From the NCBI GenBank assembly GCA_013329085.1, contig DUKX01000003.1, positions 1 through 9,772 of the forward strand: a stretch of DNA of 9,772 nt. Direction: 5' to 3'. The notes under the pieces were generated by a model. It ran no database searches and was not told the origin of the DNA. It saw nothing but the letters and a program-made list of their open reading frames with translations. Shown here piece by piece: positions 1-7,460 of this stretch (position 1 is its first letter; each line of letters begins with the position of its first letter). The position numbers and the translations under genes were made by a program. The stretch comes from Methanofastidiosum sp. Lineage in GTDB: Archaea > Methanobacteriota_B > Thermococci > Methanofastidiosales > Methanofastidiosaceae.

Positions 1-607
1 CCCATGCCCAATCATCACCTTCACCCGAAATATTAAGCTCTGTGGTCTTAAGTTCGTCTAAGAATTCCCCAGAAGACATTATATCTTGAGTATCTACAAT
101 TCCCACTATTCCGCCATCATTTCCCAAGACCATGAAAAAATTGGATTTGCTGTAAACCATGATCATAAGTGCAGATCTGAGCGGAGTATCCTGCCAAATG
201 CATGGTACTTCTTCTTTAATATATTTTTGGCAAGGGTCGTTTAAATCAAGTTTTGATATACCATTCATTACAATATCTCGAACGGCCACAACACCCATGA
301 GTTTCCCATTAGAAATAACTGGAACTCTTGATAAATTATTATCTATAAGGATTTTAGCAACTTTTTTTATTCCGTCTCCTTCTTTGACTGATTTAAACTC
401 TCTACTCATTACTAAAGCTATTTGATCTTCATTAGGATTTTTTATTATGTCATCCAAAGAAATTATTCCAACAAGTTCTTTTTCTTTGTTTATGACTGGT
501 AAATCTGGCTTCTTGTATTTTTGCATTTTTTCGAGAGCTTCATTAACTGTTGCAGGTATGGTCACCGAAATTACATCTCTAACCATTACTTCTTCTACTT
601 TTATCAT
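1..607 (-). CDS. CBS-domain protein, C-terminus cut by window edge
   Basis: The reverse strand is open from an ATG at 607 to the left edge, giving 202 codons without a stop. Residues about 1-55 and 63-118 form a tandem CBS pair: each has an xVMxR/S start, a helix, a P-V-I strand, and a closing G-I-I-S-x-D-D or G-V-V-A-V-R-D-I. A third CBS-like unit covers about 125-178 and ends G-I-V-D-T-Q-D-I-M. An acidic G-E-G-D-D-W-A-W stretch follows at about 195-202. CBS pairs usually bind adenine nucleotides (AMP, ATP, SAM) and act as energy sensors in the cytoplasm. The partner domain, if any, lies outside the window, so the process it controls cannot be named. The ATG was chosen because the CBS motif starts directly after it; an in-frame TTG lies five codons upstream. 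The family call is firm, the function open. Confidence 0.88.
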   Translation of the reverse strand, partial: MIKVEEVMVRDVISVTIPATVNEALEKMQKYKKPDLPVINKEKELVGIISLDDIIKNPNEDQIALVMSREFKSVKEGDGIKKVAKILIDNNLSRVPVISNGKLMGVVAVRDIVMNGISKLDLNDPCQKYIKEEVPCIWQDTPLRSALMIMVYSKSNFFMVLGNDGGIVGIVDTQDIMSSGEFLDELKTTELNISGEGDDWAW

Positions 608-658
608 AATATCACGAAACAATTTAGTCAGCAGAACGTGCTTTAAGATAAAGTAAGG

Positions 659-667
659 TATATAAAG
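659..667. promoter_or_regulatory. TATA-like box between divergent CBS and DUF3795 genes
   Basis: The bases TATATAAAG can serve as an archaeal TATA box on the plus strand, about 36 bases before the ATG at 699. The complement TTTATATA could drive the CBS gene (ATG at 607). A second A/T-rich box for the minus strand lies at about 669-679. Positions fit TATA-to-start distances, but the boxes are inferred from sequence alone. Confidence 0.45.
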
Positions 668-698
668 CTTTTTATATTTGTTTTTTGGCGGATTAAAC

Positions 699-749
699 AT
701 GAATACTAAAACAGTTGCACCAATTATAGTATCGCAGTTTGAACTCTGA
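699..749 (+). CDS. 16-codon reading frame before DUF3795 gene (leader or broken N-terminus)
   Basis: An ATG about 36 bases after a TATA box opens a 16-residue frame, MNTKTVAPIIVSQFEL, that stops at a TGA at 747-749. The last A of that TGA is the first base of an ATG that is in frame with the following DUF3795 gene. Its codons look like ordinary coding sequence rather than spacer. It could be a translated leader coupled to the next gene, or the original N-terminus of the DUF3795 protein cut off by a frameshift between about 740 and 797. I do not recognise it as an independent gene family. Confidence 0.3.
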   Translation: MNTKTVAPIIVSQFEL

Positions 750-796
750 TGTTGGTAATGTGGGCTGTTTATACAGCAGAATACAGGGATGAATAT

Positions 797-1033
797 ATGA
801 AGATTGGAGTATGCGGAATTAGTTGTGAAAAATGTCCAAAAATGACTAGAAAACAATGCCCTAATGGGGATAGAGGATGTTTACCGAAAGAGAACAAGTT
901 TTGCAAGATAGCAACTTGTGCTTACGAGAGGAAAATAAATCTTTGTTTTGAATGTCCGGATTTTCCTTGCGAAATAACAAAGTCTGGGCCAATAATTTAT
1001 GGGTACTGCCAGTATCTGGCAAGTAAAGAATAA
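797..1033 (+). CDS. DUF3795-like cysteine-rich small protein
   Basis: This 78-residue protein has 11 cysteines (6, 10, 13, 21, 28, 36, 41, 50, 53, 58, 71) in the pattern C-G-I-x-C-x-x-C-P near the start and C-F-E-C-P-x-F-P-C at 50-58. That layout matches DUF3795, a family of small proteins thought to bind zinc or an iron-sulfur cluster; no reaction is established. The start at 797 is chosen because the family begins just before the first C-G-I-x-C and because G-G-G-A-T lies upstream. The frame extends 16 codons further, to an ATG at 749, but that extension (M-L-V-M-W-A-V-Y...) does not look like the family. A T-rich stretch at 1042-1053 may end the transcript. The 699-749 frame just upstream raises the possibility that the 5' end is frameshifted. 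Confidence 0.75.
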   Translation: MKIGVCGISCEKCPKMTRKQCPNGDRGCLPKENKFCKIATCAYERKINLCFECPDFPCEITKSGPIIYGYCQYLASKE

Positions 1034-1061
1034 AGGACATGATTTATTATTTTTACCTAAG

Positions 1062-1070
1062 TATTTATTA
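1062..1070 (+). promoter_or_regulatory. Putative TATA box of the rnp4 gene
   Basis: TATTTATTA lies with its centre about 27 bases before the ATG at 1094. That distance puts the transcription start at or next to the start codon, so the message would be leaderless. No Shine-Dalgarno-like sequence is seen in the A/T-only bases before the ATG, which agrees with this. It is predicted from position and composition only. Confidence 0.4.
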
Positions 1071-1093
1071 ACTAAATAATAAAATTAAAATTA

Positions 1094-1435
1094 ATGGGAT
1101 GGAAAGAGAGAAAAGCCGTTAGAAAAAAAGTAGCTTCTGATCGTGTAAAAGAACTTCTAAAGTCCTCAGAGTTACATAAGAATGATGAAATTCTATCAAC
1201 AAATTCTATAAAAACAGCTGTGGCTATCTCTAGACGCCATAAAATAAGAATATCTTCCAAATTTAAGAGAAAATTCTGTAAGAAATGCTTTACTGTTTTT
1301 ATCCCAAACAAAACGGTTAGAGTAAGAACTGGAAAAGGGAAAGTGACATTTACCTGTTTAAATTGTGGCAATATAAAAAGAATACCTTATCTTAAAGAAA
1401 AGAAAATTCAAAGTAATATAAAAATAGAGAGCTAG
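1094..1435 (+). CDS. rnp4: Ribonuclease P protein component 4 (Rpp21/Rpr2 family)
   Basis: The 113-residue basic protein has the features of archaeal Rpp21. It has a Lys/Arg-rich helical N-terminus (about 1-55), then a zinc ribbon with cysteine pairs C62-x-x-C65 and C88-x-x-C91. The phrase K-R-K-F-C-K-K-C at 58-65 and the strand V-R-V-R-T-G before the second pair are typical. The family is one of the protein subunits that, with the RNA subunit, remove 5' leaders from precursor tRNAs; Rpp21 pairs with Rpp29 at the specificity domain of the RNA. No partner subunit is in this window. A lysine-rich tail of about 15 residues follows the ribbon. It converges with the AMP phosphorylase gene, with 29 bases between the stops. 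Confidence 0.9.
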   Translation: MGWKERKAVRKKVASDRVKELLKSSELHKNDEILSTNSIKTAVAISRRHKIRISSKFKRKFCKKCFTVFIPNKTVRVRTGKGKVTFTCLNCGNIKRIPYLKEKKIQSNIKIES

Positions 1436-1464
1436 ATACTTTGAATTTTATATTTGTTCTGGAA

Positions 1465-2985
1465 TCAGAGAGATAACTCGCCCTCAACTATATCAAATAT
1501 TACTTTCTCAACACCTATTGGGCTTCCATCTAGTACTTCAAGAGCATTATCTATCTTCTTTTCCTTATCAGAATAAAGAGTGTAAAGATCTTGACCCTTT
1601 GTTACTTTCTCGCCTTTTTCAACATGGAAATAAATTCCGGCTCCCTTGTCATCTGGCGCCCCACATGCCCTAGCAATCATATTTATCATTCGTGTATCCA
1701 TGAAGTCTATCCTTCCCTCGATTTCTGATTTCACTGTATGTTTATAGGTGCCAACTGGGATATTTTCTGGTTTAATTTTGGGATCTCCTCCCTGCTCAGC
1801 TATAATCTCCCTAAACTTAGATAATGCTTTTCCGCTATCAATCATTTTTTCTGCGATCTCTTTTCCCCTTCCTCTCTGTGCCTTGCCACCCATTTCAAAT
1901 AGTAGTCCGGCTATTTCACATGACTTTTCTCTCAAATCCTGTGGTCCTTTGCCTGCTAGTACATTTAAAACATCAATTGCTTCAAGCGCCGGCCCAATTC
2001 CCCGCCCCACAGGTTTTCCCCCATATGTGATCATGCATTTTATTTCCATCTCAAGCCTCTCGCCAAGGTCAATAAAGTCTCTTGCAAGTTTCCTTGCCAC
2101 TTCCATGTCCTTAATCTTAGCATTCTTGCTTACAGGTATATCTATAACTACTTTTTGAGACCCTGAAGCTTTTTTCTTTGCAAGAATACTGGCAAGAAGT
2201 AGAGATTGAGGATCTAATCCCAGAGGATTTCGTATTTTTATCAGTTTGTCATCAGCTATTGCTAAATCAACACCCCCGCCCCATACTATGCAACATCCTA
2301 TTTTATCGACGATCCTTTCGATTTCATCTTTATGAAAACTGACGTCACAAAGTAATTCCATTGTGTCAGTTGTTCCAGCTGCACTTGAAATGGCTCTTGA
2401 GGATGTTTTAGGGATTGTTAAACCTGCAGCACCTAAAATAGGAACCATAACCATAGTCGTCCTATTGCCTGGTACCCCACCTATGCAGTGTTTATCAAAA
2501 ACAGGTTTTCTTTTAATATTTAGAGTCTGGCCTGTGTTTACCATGCTAGTAATTAGATTAATTACTTCTTCATTAGAAAGCCCTCTAGTATATATTGCAG
2601 ACACAAAAGCAGAAAGCTCGACATCGCTTAATCTGTTTTCAACTGTGTCTTCGATTATATCAAATATTTCTTCTTTAGCTAAAGAAAGCCCATCTAATTT
2701 CTTCTTTATGAAATGAACGGAATCGGGAGGAGGGGCTAACGTTACCTCAGCGTTAACACTGCATGATAAATCCATTTTTTTACACAGATACTCATAGAGC
2801 CCAACTTGACCTTTGGCAACTACTTTTTCTGTTAAATCTACAACAGCAACAAACTCCTCTTTTCCCAACTTTACATTGACTCTGCCAAGTCTTCTGACCC
2901 CAAGAAACTTAGCATCGTCTTTATGCATTAGAACAAGCGGATAATCTGTAGCTTCAATATCCAGAATTTTAATCTTTAATAACAC
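1465..2985 (-). CDS. deoA: AMP phosphorylase (archaeal thymidine phosphorylase-like)
   Basis: This 506-residue protein matches archaeal AMP phosphorylase in length and plan. It has an extra N-terminal domain (about 1-85), the helical and alpha/beta domains of the nucleoside phosphorylase II fold (about 90-420), and a C-terminal barrel-sandwich domain (about 425-500). The phosphate loop K-H-C-I-G-G-V-P-G-N-R-T sits at 165-176 and K-T-S-S-R-A-I-S-S-A-A-G-T-T-D at 193-207. The latter is typical of the archaeal enzyme rather than bacterial thymidine phosphorylase. Known members convert AMP (also CMP, UMP) plus phosphate to the base and ribose 1,5-bisphosphate, which R15P isomerase and type III RuBisCO carry to 3-phosphoglycerate. 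Those two genes are not in the window. It starts at GTG with a strong upstream Shine-Dalgarno, and follows the SAHH gene by 73 bases on the same strand. Confidence 0.93.
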   Translation of the reverse strand: MLLKIKILDIEATDYPLVLMHKDDAKFLGVRRLGRVNVKLGKEEFVAVVDLTEKVVAKGQVGLYEYLCKKMDLSCSVNAEVTLAPPPDSVHFIKKKLDGLSLAKEEIFDIIEDTVENRLSDVELSAFVSAIYTRGLSNEEVINLITSMVNTGQTLNIKRKPVFDKHCIGGVPGNRTTMVMVPILGAAGLTIPKTSSRAISSAAGTTDTMELLCDVSFHKDEIERIVDKIGCCIVWGGGVDLAIADDKLIKIRNPLGLDPQSLLLASILAKKKASGSQKVVIDIPVSKNAKIKDMEVARKLARDFIDLGERLEMEIKCMITYGGKPVGRGIGPALEAIDVLNVLAGKGPQDLREKSCEIAGLLFEMGGKAQRGRGKEIAEKMIDSGKALSKFREIIAEQGGDPKIKPENIPVGTYKHTVKSEIEGRIDFMDTRMINMIARACGAPDDKGAGIYFHVEKGEKVTKGQDLYTLYSDKEKKIDNALEVLDGSPIGVEKVIFDIVEGELSL

Positions 2986-2991
2986 GAAAAT

Positions 2992-2997
2992 CTCCTT
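2992..2997 (-). promoter_or_regulatory. Shine-Dalgarno deciding the GTG start of deoA
   Basis: On the minus strand AAGGAG, extended to AAGGAGAT, lies six bases before the GTG at 2985-2983. It supports the GTG as the true start. No ATG is available at the same place, and the N-terminal sequence K-I-K-I-L-D expected of the family follows at once. Confidence 0.75.
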
Positions 2998-3017
2998 AAG
3001 AAAAGAATAATTAAGAG

Positions 3018-3026
3018 TATTTATAA
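3018..3026 (-). promoter_or_regulatory. Putative TATA box of deoA
   Basis: The minus strand reads TTATAAATA, a good archaeal TATA box, centred about 37 bases before the GTG start. It would give a short leader that includes the Shine-Dalgarno. It suggests that deoA can be transcribed on its own as well as by read-through from the SAHH gene. Confidence 0.5.
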
Positions 3027-3035
3027 TTAACCCTA

Positions 3036-3057
3036 AATAAATAATAAAAAATTAAAA
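3036..3057 (-). terminator. T-rich tract after the SAHH stop
   Basis: Directly after the SAHH stop codon the minus-strand transcript has runs of four and six T within a stretch that is almost only A and T. Such oligo-T tracts without a hairpin are the usual archaeal termination signal. Together with the separate TATA box just downstream, it suggests partial separation of the SAHH and deoA transcripts. Confidence 0.4.
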
Positions 3058-3058
3058 C

Positions 3059-4315
<1,257 letters not shown>

Positions 4316-4319
4316 CTAT

Positions 4320-4325
4320 CCACCT
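4320..4325 (-). promoter_or_regulatory. Shine-Dalgarno of ahcY
   Basis: AGGTGG on the minus strand ends four bases before the ATG at 4315. It matches the archaeal GGTGA/GGAGG type and supports this start codon. Confidence 0.65.
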
Positions 4326-4345
4326 GAAAAACCTACCAAAGAAAG

Positions 4346-4354
4346 ATTTATAAA
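4346..4354. promoter_or_regulatory. Near-palindromic TATA box shared by ahcY and the FKBP gene
   Basis: The core TTTATAAA at 4347-4354 is a perfect palindrome, so it presents a TATA box to both strands. Its centre lies about 35 bases from each start codon (4315 on the minus strand, 4386 on the plus strand). On the plus side GAAAGA just upstream resembles a TFB recognition element; the minus side reads CAATCA, a poorer match. A single box may thus serve the methyl-cycle enzyme and the surface-protein operon, with the plus direction perhaps favoured. Confidence 0.5.
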
Positions 4355-4385
4355 TGATTGTATTCGGATTTGTATACGTGAGTTA

Positions 4386-5630
4386 ATGAGAAAGTACATT
4401 TTTGGACTAATTTTAATTGGATTGTTACTCCTTTCAGCAGGATGCGCTATAGAAAAGAAAGTGGAGAAAGGAGATACGGTAAAAGTTGATTATGTTGGAA
4501 AACTTCAGGATGGAACAGTTTTTGACACATCTATATTAGAAGAAGCAAAAAATGCAGGTATTTACAATGAGCAGAGAATCTATGAGCCTCTAACATTAAA
4601 AGTGGGGGACGGATCAACTATTCCTGGATTTGAAAATGGATTATTGGGAATGAAAGAAGGAGAAACAAAGACTATTTCCATACCTCCTGAACAGGCTTAT
4701 GGGCTGGAAGATCCTAACTTAAAGTTTACCCAGACTAAAATCTTAGAAGAAATCCCAAAAACTCAAGAGATAACAAGATTTGAAGAAATTCCAAAAACTT
4801 TCCAAGCAACAGTAAGTTCCTTTGTTACTAGATATGGACAGCAACCCATTGTAGGTATGGTCATAGATTTAGCTGATTGGCCGGGTCAAGTAGTTCAAGT
4901 AACTGGAACAGATGTTGTTATAGAACACAAGCCAGAAGTTGGAAAATCTATCACTAATGAAGTTACTACCCTTACAATAACAGAGATCAAAGATTCAAGT
5001 ATAGTATTAAGATATGACCCCAAAGTTGGAGATCTTTTACCAACTGAAATCGGGAATTTGATGGTACTTGAAGTAACTGACACGGTAATGAAAGTAGAGG
5101 CAATGCCACAGAAACAAATCGAAACAGTATTTGGAATGGCAAATGTTGTTGAATCGGGAGATAAATATCTAATTAAAGTAAATCCAAAAGTTGGAGATAG
5201 TATAATATATCAAAACCAAATGGGTGAAGTAGTTGAGGTAACAGCAGATAGTTTCGTTGTCGACTTCAATCACCCACTCGCAGGCGAAACTCTATACTTC
5301 ACAGTAACAACTGTAATCCTTGAAAAAGGTAAAGAAACAGGATTCTTTGAAAAATACAGGCTTTTCATATTTGGTAGCCTTTTGATAGTCGTATTTGCAG
5401 CTGCATATGTCTTCATGACAAAGTTCTATTCCAAAGAAGAAAAAGAGAAGAAAAAAGAGAAACCAAAAGCAAAGAAAACCAAGGCAGTCAAAGAAGAAAT
5501 GAATGGCGAGCTAAAAGAACTTGCGTCGACCGTTGAAGAAGTCCAAAAAGGACTTGACACTAAGAAAGAGAGTAAAGCCAAACCAAAGAAACCAAAAGCA
5601 AAGAAAAAGACTTCGAAGAAGAAAGAGTGA
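4386..5630 (+). CDS. Lipoprotein-like FKBP/SlyD-type peptidyl-prolyl isomerase with long repeated insert and Lys-rich tail
   Basis: The 414-residue protein starts with a signal sequence ending in a lipobox, L-S-A-G-C20. The FKBP fold opens at about 29-50 (V-K-V-D-Y-V-G-K-L-Q-D-G-T-V-F-D) and continues through G-F-E-N-G-L-L-G-M-K-E-G-E (81-93) and A-Y-G (104-106). It closes only at N-H-P-L-A-G-E-T-L-Y-F-T-V (295-307), the SlyD-type final strand. The insert of about 185 residues between them is much longer than the usual chaperone flap domain and carries copies of a V-x-x-x-P-x-V-G motif. A membrane segment (about 324-346) follows, then a Lys-rich tail (349-414) with two K-P-K-A-K-K units. It should catalyse proline isomerisation and assist folding outside the cell. 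Twenty-four bases separate it from the sppA gene. The FKBP call is sure; the lipid anchor and topology are predicted. Confidence 0.9.
   Translation: MRKYIFGLILIGLLLLSAGCAIEKKVEKGDTVKVDYVGKLQDGTVFDTSILEEAKNAGIYNEQRIYEPLTLKVGDGSTIPGFENGLLGMKEGETKTISIPPEQAYGLEDPNLKFTQTKILEEIPKTQEITRFEEIPKTFQATVSSFVTRYGQQPIVGMVIDLADWPGQVVQVTGTDVVIEHKPEVGKSITNEVTTLTITEIKDSSIVLRYDPKVGDLLPTEIGNLMVLEVTDTVMKVEAMPQKQIETVFGMANVVESGDKYLIKVNPKVGDSIIYQNQMGEVVEVTADSFVVDFNHPLAGETLYFTVTTVILEKGKETGFFEKYRLFIFGSLLIVVFAAAYVFMTKFYSKEEKEKKKEKPKAKKTKAVKEEMNGELKELASTVEEVQKGLDTKKESKAKPKKPKAKKKTSKKKE
5459..5607 (+). repeat. 20-base direct repeat in the Lys-rich tail coding region
   Basis: Bases 5459-5478 recur exactly at 5588-5607, 129 bases apart and in the same frame. 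Both encode the K-P-K-A-K-K unit of the FKBP protein tail. Simple A/G-rich codons for lysine make some similarity likely by chance, but 20 identical bases suggest a local duplication. Confidence 0.7.
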
Positions 5631-5640
5631 TACAGTTTAA

Positions 5641-5645
5641 GGTGA
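5641..5645 (+). promoter_or_regulatory. Shine-Dalgarno of sppA within the operon
   Basis: GGTGA lies nine bases before the ATG at 5655, in the 24-base gap after the FKBP stop codon. There is no TATA-like box in that gap, so sppA is probably translated from the FKBP transcript. Confidence 0.7.
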
Positions 5646-5654
5646 AACTCTAAA

Positions 5655-6653
5655 ATGAAATCTAATAAAAAATTTATTTTTTTAATATTTGCTATTTTTG
5701 TTCTTATAACTGCAACAATTGGTTGTAATGTTGATTTAAGCAATATTGGGATACCTTCCGAAAAAGGAGGGGTAACTAGTAGCGGAGAAATTGATATTCT
5801 AAAAGCCAAGCTTTCTGCATACGAGTCACAAGAGTCAATGGAAAACAAGGAAATACAAAAACTAAGGGAAGAAATTGATAGAATAAAAAATCAGAACATC
5901 CCTATTAATGGAAATATAGCAGTAGTTAGGATATTTGGCATATTAGATCAAGAAGATGTACTTCCCATCACTGCACAGTTACGGAAACTTGCAGAAGACA
6001 AAGAAGTTGGTGGCGTTGTTTTATGGATTGACAGCCCAGGCGGTGGAGTTTCCGCGGTGACAGAAATTTACGATGAAGTTCTGAGACTAAATATGAGAAA
6101 ACCTGTTGTTGCTTATGTAGGTGGTGTTGCAGCTTCTGGTGGTTATTACTTAGCAGTTGCAAGTGATAAAATAATAGTAAAACCTGATGCTACTTTAGGG
6201 AGCATTGGTGTAATATACGTTCATGAGGATTTAACAGAATACTTCAAAATGTTTGGTATAAAGATAGAAGTAATAAAAACTGGTGAAGACAAAGACCTTG
6301 GAGCTTCTTGGAGGCCATTATCTAACGATGACCGAGAGAATATCAAACAGATGATTAATGAGGATTTTGATAGATTCATTTATGTTGTTTCGAAGGGAAG
6401 AAATCTCTCAACTGAAGAAGTCCTAAAATATTCAGACGGAAATGTATGGAGCGGTACACAGGCTGTTTCTTACAAACTCGCAGATAGGGTAGGTACTCTT
6501 GATACAGCCATAGAAGAATTAAAAGTAACTGCCGGACTTAAGAATCCGAAAGTATCATTTTTCCAGATTGCAGATGATGGTAGCATCTCAAATATGAGCT
6601 ATGAGTATATGAGATACCAATACGAGCCTTCTATAAGTATTCAAAAGAAGTAA
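5655..6653 (+). CDS. sppA: Signal peptide peptidase SppA-type serine protease (S49), lipoprotein-like
   Basis: The 332-residue protein has an N-terminal hydrophobic segment (6-22) closing in T-I-G-C24, a lipobox, where many archaeal SppA proteins have a plain membrane anchor. A predicted coiled coil (about 45-80) leads to one S49 protease domain (85-295). Seen motifs are W-I-D-S-P-G-G-G at 124-131, the nucleophile in V-A-A-S161-G-G-Y-Y, and a candidate general base K213 in E-D-K-D-L-G-A-S-W-R-P-L. Residues 175-190 (V-K-P-D-A-T-L-G-S-I-G-V) are typical. SppA uses a Ser-Lys dyad to degrade leftover signal peptides in or at the membrane. The domain would face outside the cell if the lipobox is used. 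It is a single-domain (half-size) form, as usual in archaea. Its end overlaps the convergent nuclease gene by 23 bases. Confidence 0.92.
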   Translation: MKSNKKFIFLIFAIFVLITATIGCNVDLSNIGIPSEKGGVTSSGEIDILKAKLSAYESQESMENKEIQKLREEIDRIKNQNIPINGNIAVVRIFGILDQEDVLPITAQLRKLAEDKEVGGVVLWIDSPGGGVSAVTEIYDEVLRLNMRKPVVAYVGGVAASGGYYLAVASDKIIVKPDATLGSIGVIYVHEDLTEYFKMFGIKIEVIKTGEDKDLGASWRPLSNDDRENIKQMINEDFDRFIYVVSKGRNLSTEEVLKYSDGNVWSGTQAVSYKLADRVGTLDTAIEELKVTAGLKNPKVSFFQIADDGSISNMSYEYMRYQYEPSISIQKK

Positions 6654-7401
6654 AAATATTTTCAAAGAAGTCCGTATCTACAACTAAAACTCTTTTATCA
6701 GTGACAATGTCATCGATATATCCTTTCCAGTATACCACTATACCAGGCCCAAAAAGGGATATATAATGCTTTAATTGTTTATTATAGTCCTGTTTAAACT
6801 CTATGTAGTCACAAAAACTAGCCTTACTCTCAAACCAGAATACTTTTCTACCCCTTATCTTAATCGGTTTTTTTAAGAGAAAATCTGGAGTTTTACCTGA
6901 TCCAAGCTTTCGTAAATCATCTTCCCTTAGAAATTGAATCTCTTTTTTATCGAGGTAAACTTTTAACATCTCTTCGCCATTTTTACCATTCTCTCTCTGA
7001 ATTTTAGAAGATTGAGGGGAATAGGCAATATCCACTTCAATAGCCTTTATGAGCTCATTTTTAATTCTTTCATCCTCGATTGAATCGGGATTATGCATGA
7101 TATCCTTTATATCTTTTTTATTGAAACCTTTTTCTTTGAGAATCATAGTTGCAATTAATATTGGCGAAAATGATAGTTTAGAAGCTATATCAAAAAATGA
7201 GAGGCCTCTGTCCCATAACTTTGTCAGTTCTCGAATTCTATTCATTATGGGATAATAATCTTTTTTAACATTTCTCACAGTTTTTTGAGATAATATTGAA
7301 AGTAGAACGTCTTCTCCAATCTCGTATTTACAAGATAATTCTGGTACATCAGCTCGTGTGTTAATAGATTTGTAAATTTCCATGAAGACTTGTTTTCTCA
7401 T
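6631..7401 (-). CDS. TPD-motif PD-(D/E)XK nuclease, homolog of human CDIN1/C15orf41
   Basis: The 256-residue protein has an N-terminal half rich in helix-turn-helix-like segments (about 15-45 and 65-92, e.g. S-F-F-D-I-A-S-K-L-S-F-S-P). A nuclease-like C-terminal half follows. The hallmark is G-K-T-P-D-F-L-L at 169-176, then V-F-W-F-E-S-K-A at 187-194. Together they give the PD...ExK core of restriction-like and Holliday-junction-resolvase-like nucleases. An upstream glutamate lies in G-E-E-M-L (142-146). The TPD motif names the Pfam family that includes human CDIN1, mutated in congenital dyserythropoietic anaemia type I; archaeal members are known but not understood. DNA or RNA cleavage is therefore likely, the substrate unknown. 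The ATG at 7401 is preceded by GTGG; an in-frame ATG at 7383 is possible. It diverges from the aRF1 gene across 59 bases. Confidence 0.82.
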   Translation of the reverse strand: MRKQVFMEIYKSINTRADVPELSCKYEIGEDVLLSILSQKTVRNVKKDYYPIMNRIRELTKLWDRGLSFFDIASKLSFSPILIATMILKEKGFNKKDIKDIMHNPDSIEDERIKNELIKAIEVDIAYSPQSSKIQRENGKNGEEMLKVYLDKKEIQFLREDDLRKLGSGKTPDFLLKKPIKIRGRKVFWFESKASFCDYIEFKQDYNKQLKHYISLFGPGIVVYWKGYIDDIVTDKRVLVVDTDFFENIFTSFEYL

Positions 7402-7432
7402 TAGACCACTTTATTTTAAGATGTAGGAACAC

Positions 7433-7443
7433 TTTTAAATATT
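7433..7443. promoter_or_regulatory. Shared TATA-like box between nuclease and aRF1 genes
   Basis: TTTTAAATATT is A/T-only and nearly self-complementary. On the plus strand its centre lies about 24 bases before the aRF1 ATG at 7461, so that message would be leaderless. On the minus strand AATATTTAAAA lies about 37 bases before the nuclease ATG at 7401. It is the only such element in the 59-base spacer. Confidence 0.45.
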
Positions 7444-7460
7444 TTCCATCATTTTTGATT

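Noticed and set aside
159..656. Two plus-strand open frames (159-425 and 447-656)
   Set aside because: They are shadows of the reverse-strand CBS gene, which reads as a clean conserved protein through both.
1436..1464. Possible terminator or small RNA between rnp4 and deoA
   Set aside because: Only 29 bases with a weak T-rich run and no hairpin; nothing specific can be claimed.
1748..2158. 136-codon open frame on the plus strand inside the AMP phosphorylase gene
   Set aside because: It is antisense to a strongly conserved enzyme, has a Ser/Pro/Leu-rich composition typical of a shadow frame, and resembles no family.
2736..2757. Inverted repeat TAACG...CGTTA in the AMP phosphorylase gene
   Set aside because: It is short, lies inside a conserved coding region far from either gene end, and is not followed by a T-run; likely chance.
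5426..5848. 140-codon minus-strand frame rich in Phe and Ser across the FKBP-sppA junction
   Set aside because: Its composition is explained by the complement of the Lys-rich tail codons, and it lies against two well-supported genes.
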